From Epibacterium ulvae (GTDB lineage Bacteria > Pseudomonadota > Alphaproteobacteria > Rhodobacterales > Rhodobacteraceae), in NCBI RefSeq assembly GCF_018678075.1, contig NZ_JAHHIR010000074.1, forward strand, positions 1 through 64,000: DNA of 64,000 bases, in the 5' to 3' direction. This document shows positions 62,000 through 64,000 of the stretch, piece after piece. The position numbers and the translations under genes were made by a program. How positions within the stretch are numbered: position 1 is the stretch's first letter; every line of letters begins with the position of its first letter. The notes beneath the pieces are model-generated. The model did no database searches, had not been told where the DNA came from, and was given only the letters and a program-made list of their open reading frames with translations.

Positions 62000-63916
62000 T
62001 TACCGCAACGCGCCTTTGGCTTTTAGATCCGCTTCTTTGTCGGGGTTGATCCACCACAGATCCAACCAGCCCAGCGCGAATTTCGGCAGGTTTTCGGGGT
62101 ATTCGTACATATCGAAATGGCTGACCCAGTAGTTGGGCACATAGCCACTTGGAAGCACGAAAAACTCATGACGCAACGCACGATCCAGAGCCATGAGTGC
62201 TTGGTCTTGGTCAGTCTTGCTGGTTGTTTCAAACGATGCTTCAATAATCGAGTCGACCAACGGGCTGGCCAGTCCGGCCGGGTTAAAAATACTAAACGCG
62301 GCTTCTTTTGAACCGTATTGCTGCGACAGCCCGCCCCCCGTGGACATAAAAGATCCGTAGCGAGAGGAGTAAACCATGTCGAAATCGCGTTCACGATCCC
62401 GCAGTGTAAATTGTGCAGGGTCAACTTTCTCGGCGATTGCATCTACGCCCAACGCTTGTAGGTTTTGAACATAGGTTTCGATCATAGTCGCGATGGTTTC
62501 AGGAACACTCGTCGCGTAAGGGATTTCGATCTTCAGCGTCTCCCCCACAGCGTTACGACGCAGCTTGTCGTCCCCGACAACCCAACCGGCAGCATCCAGC
62601 ATTTTCGCGGCTTTGCGCAGGTTGCGACGATCACGCAACCGTTCTGCGTTTGAGGTATGGCTATAGGACACCGGTGTTGTCAAAAAATCAGCTGGCACGA
62701 CTTCGCCTAAGCTTTTCAGAAATGACAACTCACCACCTGTCGGGACATCTTTGGCTTCTAGATCGGTGCCCTCGACAAAGGAACTGCGCTGCGTCGACAA
62801 TCCGAACAACAACGATTCATTGACCCACTCAAAGTTGAAGGCCAAAGCTAGGGCTGCACGGACTTCTTTATCGGCCAACTGCGGCTTGGCCAGATTGAAG
62901 ACAAATCCAGTTGGGTTCGGTGGGTTTTGGTTGGGGATTTCTGCCTTCACTACATTGCCGTCACTCACATTTGGAAAGTCATAGCTCGTCGACCAAATCT
63001 TGGCGTCTCGCTCCAAACGAAAGGTATATTCGCCCGCCTTAAAGCCCTCAAACGATGCGGTTTGGTCCGCGAAGTACTCAACACGAATACGATCGTAGTT
63101 ATGGCGTCCGACATTGATGGGCAGGTCTTTGCCCCAGTAGTCATCGCGTCGGTTGTACACGATCCGGCGGTTTACATCGTAGCTGTCCAGCATATAGGGA
63201 CCTGAACCCACAGCAACCTCATACCTGGGCTCATCCAAGCGACGCGTTTCATCCGCTTCAAACCAGGCTTTGGAAAACACAGGCGTGTTGCCCACCGTTT
63301 CAATCAGACTACGGCGGGTGACATCCGTATTGAATGTAAACTTGACCGTATGATCATCCAACGCTTCCGCACCGGTGACCATATTGCTCACGGCTTGCGC
63401 ATAAGACGGCAGGCCTTGGGTGATGAACAGCGTGTGGCTATAGACGACGTCCTCGGCCGTGACCGGCGTCCCGTCCCAAAACGTAGCTTCGGGTCGCATG
63501 TGGAAGATCACCCAATTGCGTCCTTCATCATACTCCAAGCTTTCCGCCAGCAGGCCGTAGTATTGCCCCACCCCGTCGCTGGTACTCTCAATCAGGCTGT
63601 CATACTGAATCGTCGTCAACACTCCTGCACGCCCTTTGACGGTGTAAGGGTTCATATTGTCAAACGTGCCCGAGGTCGCCAGCGATAACTCCCCGCCCTT
63701 GGGGGCCTCCGGGTTCACATAGTTCAGATGTTCATAATCCGCCGGATAGTCGAGATTGCCGAAATAGGAATAGCCGTGGCTCTTGGTCAACCCGTCTTCG
63801 GCACGGGCAAGTCCGGTGGCCAGTATGAGCGCGCCAAGACCAAGGCCCAACCATTTCATCGGTGTTCCTATTCGGGCAACGGTCGCAACACGGGCCTGCA
63901 CATCGGGTGACTGCAT
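62000..63916 (-). CDS. yejA: Peptide ABC transporter substrate-binding protein (YejA-like)
   Basis: A 638-residue periplasmic solute-binding protein of the oligopeptide family (SBP_bac_5). The start at 63916 is fixed by GGAGG at proper spacing; it gives a long N-region of 19 residues before the hydrophobic core ([20 protein letters not shown]). Later motifs include [54 protein letters not shown] and [17 protein letters not shown]. It starts the yejABEF operon and should set its specificity, probably for peptides or microcin C-like compounds. Confidence 0.93.
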   Translation of the reverse strand: MQSPDVQARVATVARIGTPMKWLGLGLGALILATGLARAEDGLTKSHGYSYFGNLDYPADYEHLNYVNPEAPKGGELSLATSGTFDNMNPYTVKGRAGVLTTIQYDSLIESTSDGVGQYYGLLAESLEYDEGRNWVIFHMRPEATFWDGTPVTAEDVVYSHTLFITQGLPSYAQAVSNMVTGAEALDDHTVKFTFNTDVTRRSLIETVGNTPVFSKAWFEADETRRLDEPRYEVAVGSGPYMLDSYDVNRRIVYNRRDDYWGKDLPINVGRHNYDRIRVEYFADQTASFEGFKAGEYTFRLERDAKIWSTSYDFPNVSDGNVVKAEIPNQNPPNPTGFVFNLAKPQLADKEVRAALALAFNFEWVNESLLFGLSTQRSSFVEGTDLEAKDVPTGGELSFLKSLGEVVPADFLTTPVSYSHTSNAERLRDRRNLRKAAKMLDAAGWVVGDDKLRRNAVGETLKIEIPYATSVPETIATMIETYVQNLQALGVDAIAEKVDPAQFTLRDRERDFDMVYSSRYGSFMSTGGGLSQQYGSKEAAFSIFNPAGLASPLVDSIIEASFETTSKTDQDQALMALDRALRHEFFVLPSGYVPNYWVSHFDMYEYPENLPKFALGWLDLWWINPDKEADLKAKGALR

Positions 63917-64000
63917 CGACGGATCCTCCATTTGGGTTCTACTGCCAGAGTTATGGATTACTTCTATGTGTCCAAGCACAGCTAATACAAGTTTAGAGAA

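Noticed and set aside
1-64000. CRISPR arrays, rRNA and tRNA genes
   Set aside because: No regularly spaced repeats, no conserved rRNA stretches and no T-loop/acceptor pattern were recognised by eye; a covariance search could still find a divergent tRNA.

Overview
The window looks like a chromosomal segment of a marine Roseobacter-group alphaproteobacterium (Rhodobacterales). The evidence is the mix of small Rhodobacterales-type genes (aa3 oxidase subunit IV, a DUF6173-like protein, a ClpS with an acidic N-terminus), FnrL-type FNR boxes beside a complete cbb3 oxidase cluster, a plant-type GshA, a pyrB / non-catalytic pyrC pair, and high-GC coding DNA. No rRNA, tRNA or CRISPR array was recognised. 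Most of the window is ordinary, tightly packed core genome; accessory signals are confined to the left edge, one dead insertion sequence and a few inserted small genes.

Layout. 1-0.4 kb: a broken tyrosine-recombinase remnant running off the left edge. 0.4-4.5 kb (minus): lipoprotein, aa3 oxidase subunit IV, DUF6173-like protein, MBL hydrolase and acyl-CoA dehydrogenase. 4.7-7.7 kb: threonylcarbamoyl-AMP synthase, YqgE/AlgH, a DsbD-N-like protein and a NUDIX hydrolase. 7.6-14.5 kb (minus): uracil-DNA glycosylase, LysE exporter, MoaB and an RND efflux pair. 14.7-19 kb (plus): pyrB, a tail-anchored unknown, a pseudo-dihydroorotase, plsY and a YHS-domain protein. 19.1-22.7 kb (minus): rsmE, GNAT, a membrane protein and gshA, divergent from ubiA and an OmpA-family protein. 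26-30.6 kb (minus): uvrC, a DUF922-like protease, pgsA, moaD, moaE and a GAF protein. 31-35 kb (minus): Ca2+/Na+ exchanger, a zinc-ribbon peptide, SppA and an ABC-2 exporter. 35-41.5 kb: haem genes hemE, hemC and hemF with a GH25 lysozyme, an SDR, an RsmC-like methyltransferase and clpS. 41.6-44.6 kb: HAD phosphatase, a tautomerase-like protein and a D,D-carboxypeptidase. 44.6-45.4 kb: a decayed IS5-type element. 45.5-58 kb: the micro-oxic respiration block (ccoNOQP, ccoGHIS, universal stress protein, fnrL, hemN). 58-64 kb (minus): a YejABEF-type peptide ABC transporter.

The most coherent system is the FnrL regulon at 45.5-58 kb. The oxidase structural genes, its assembly genes, a stress protein, the regulator itself and the oxygen-independent haem enzyme lie together, and every divergent promoter carries an FNR box. 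Geometry predicts that hemN is transcribed as a leaderless mRNA. A further perfect FNR box lies between convergent genes at 51.18 kb with no gene to serve. Other points worth attention are the non-catalytic dihydroorotase with an unknown tail-anchored protein inserted between it and pyrB, a perfect CtrA-type motif upstream of uvrC, an IS that separates a carboxypeptidase gene from its terminator, and several strong intergenic hairpins. I did not find a clearly novel multi-gene defence or biosynthetic system.
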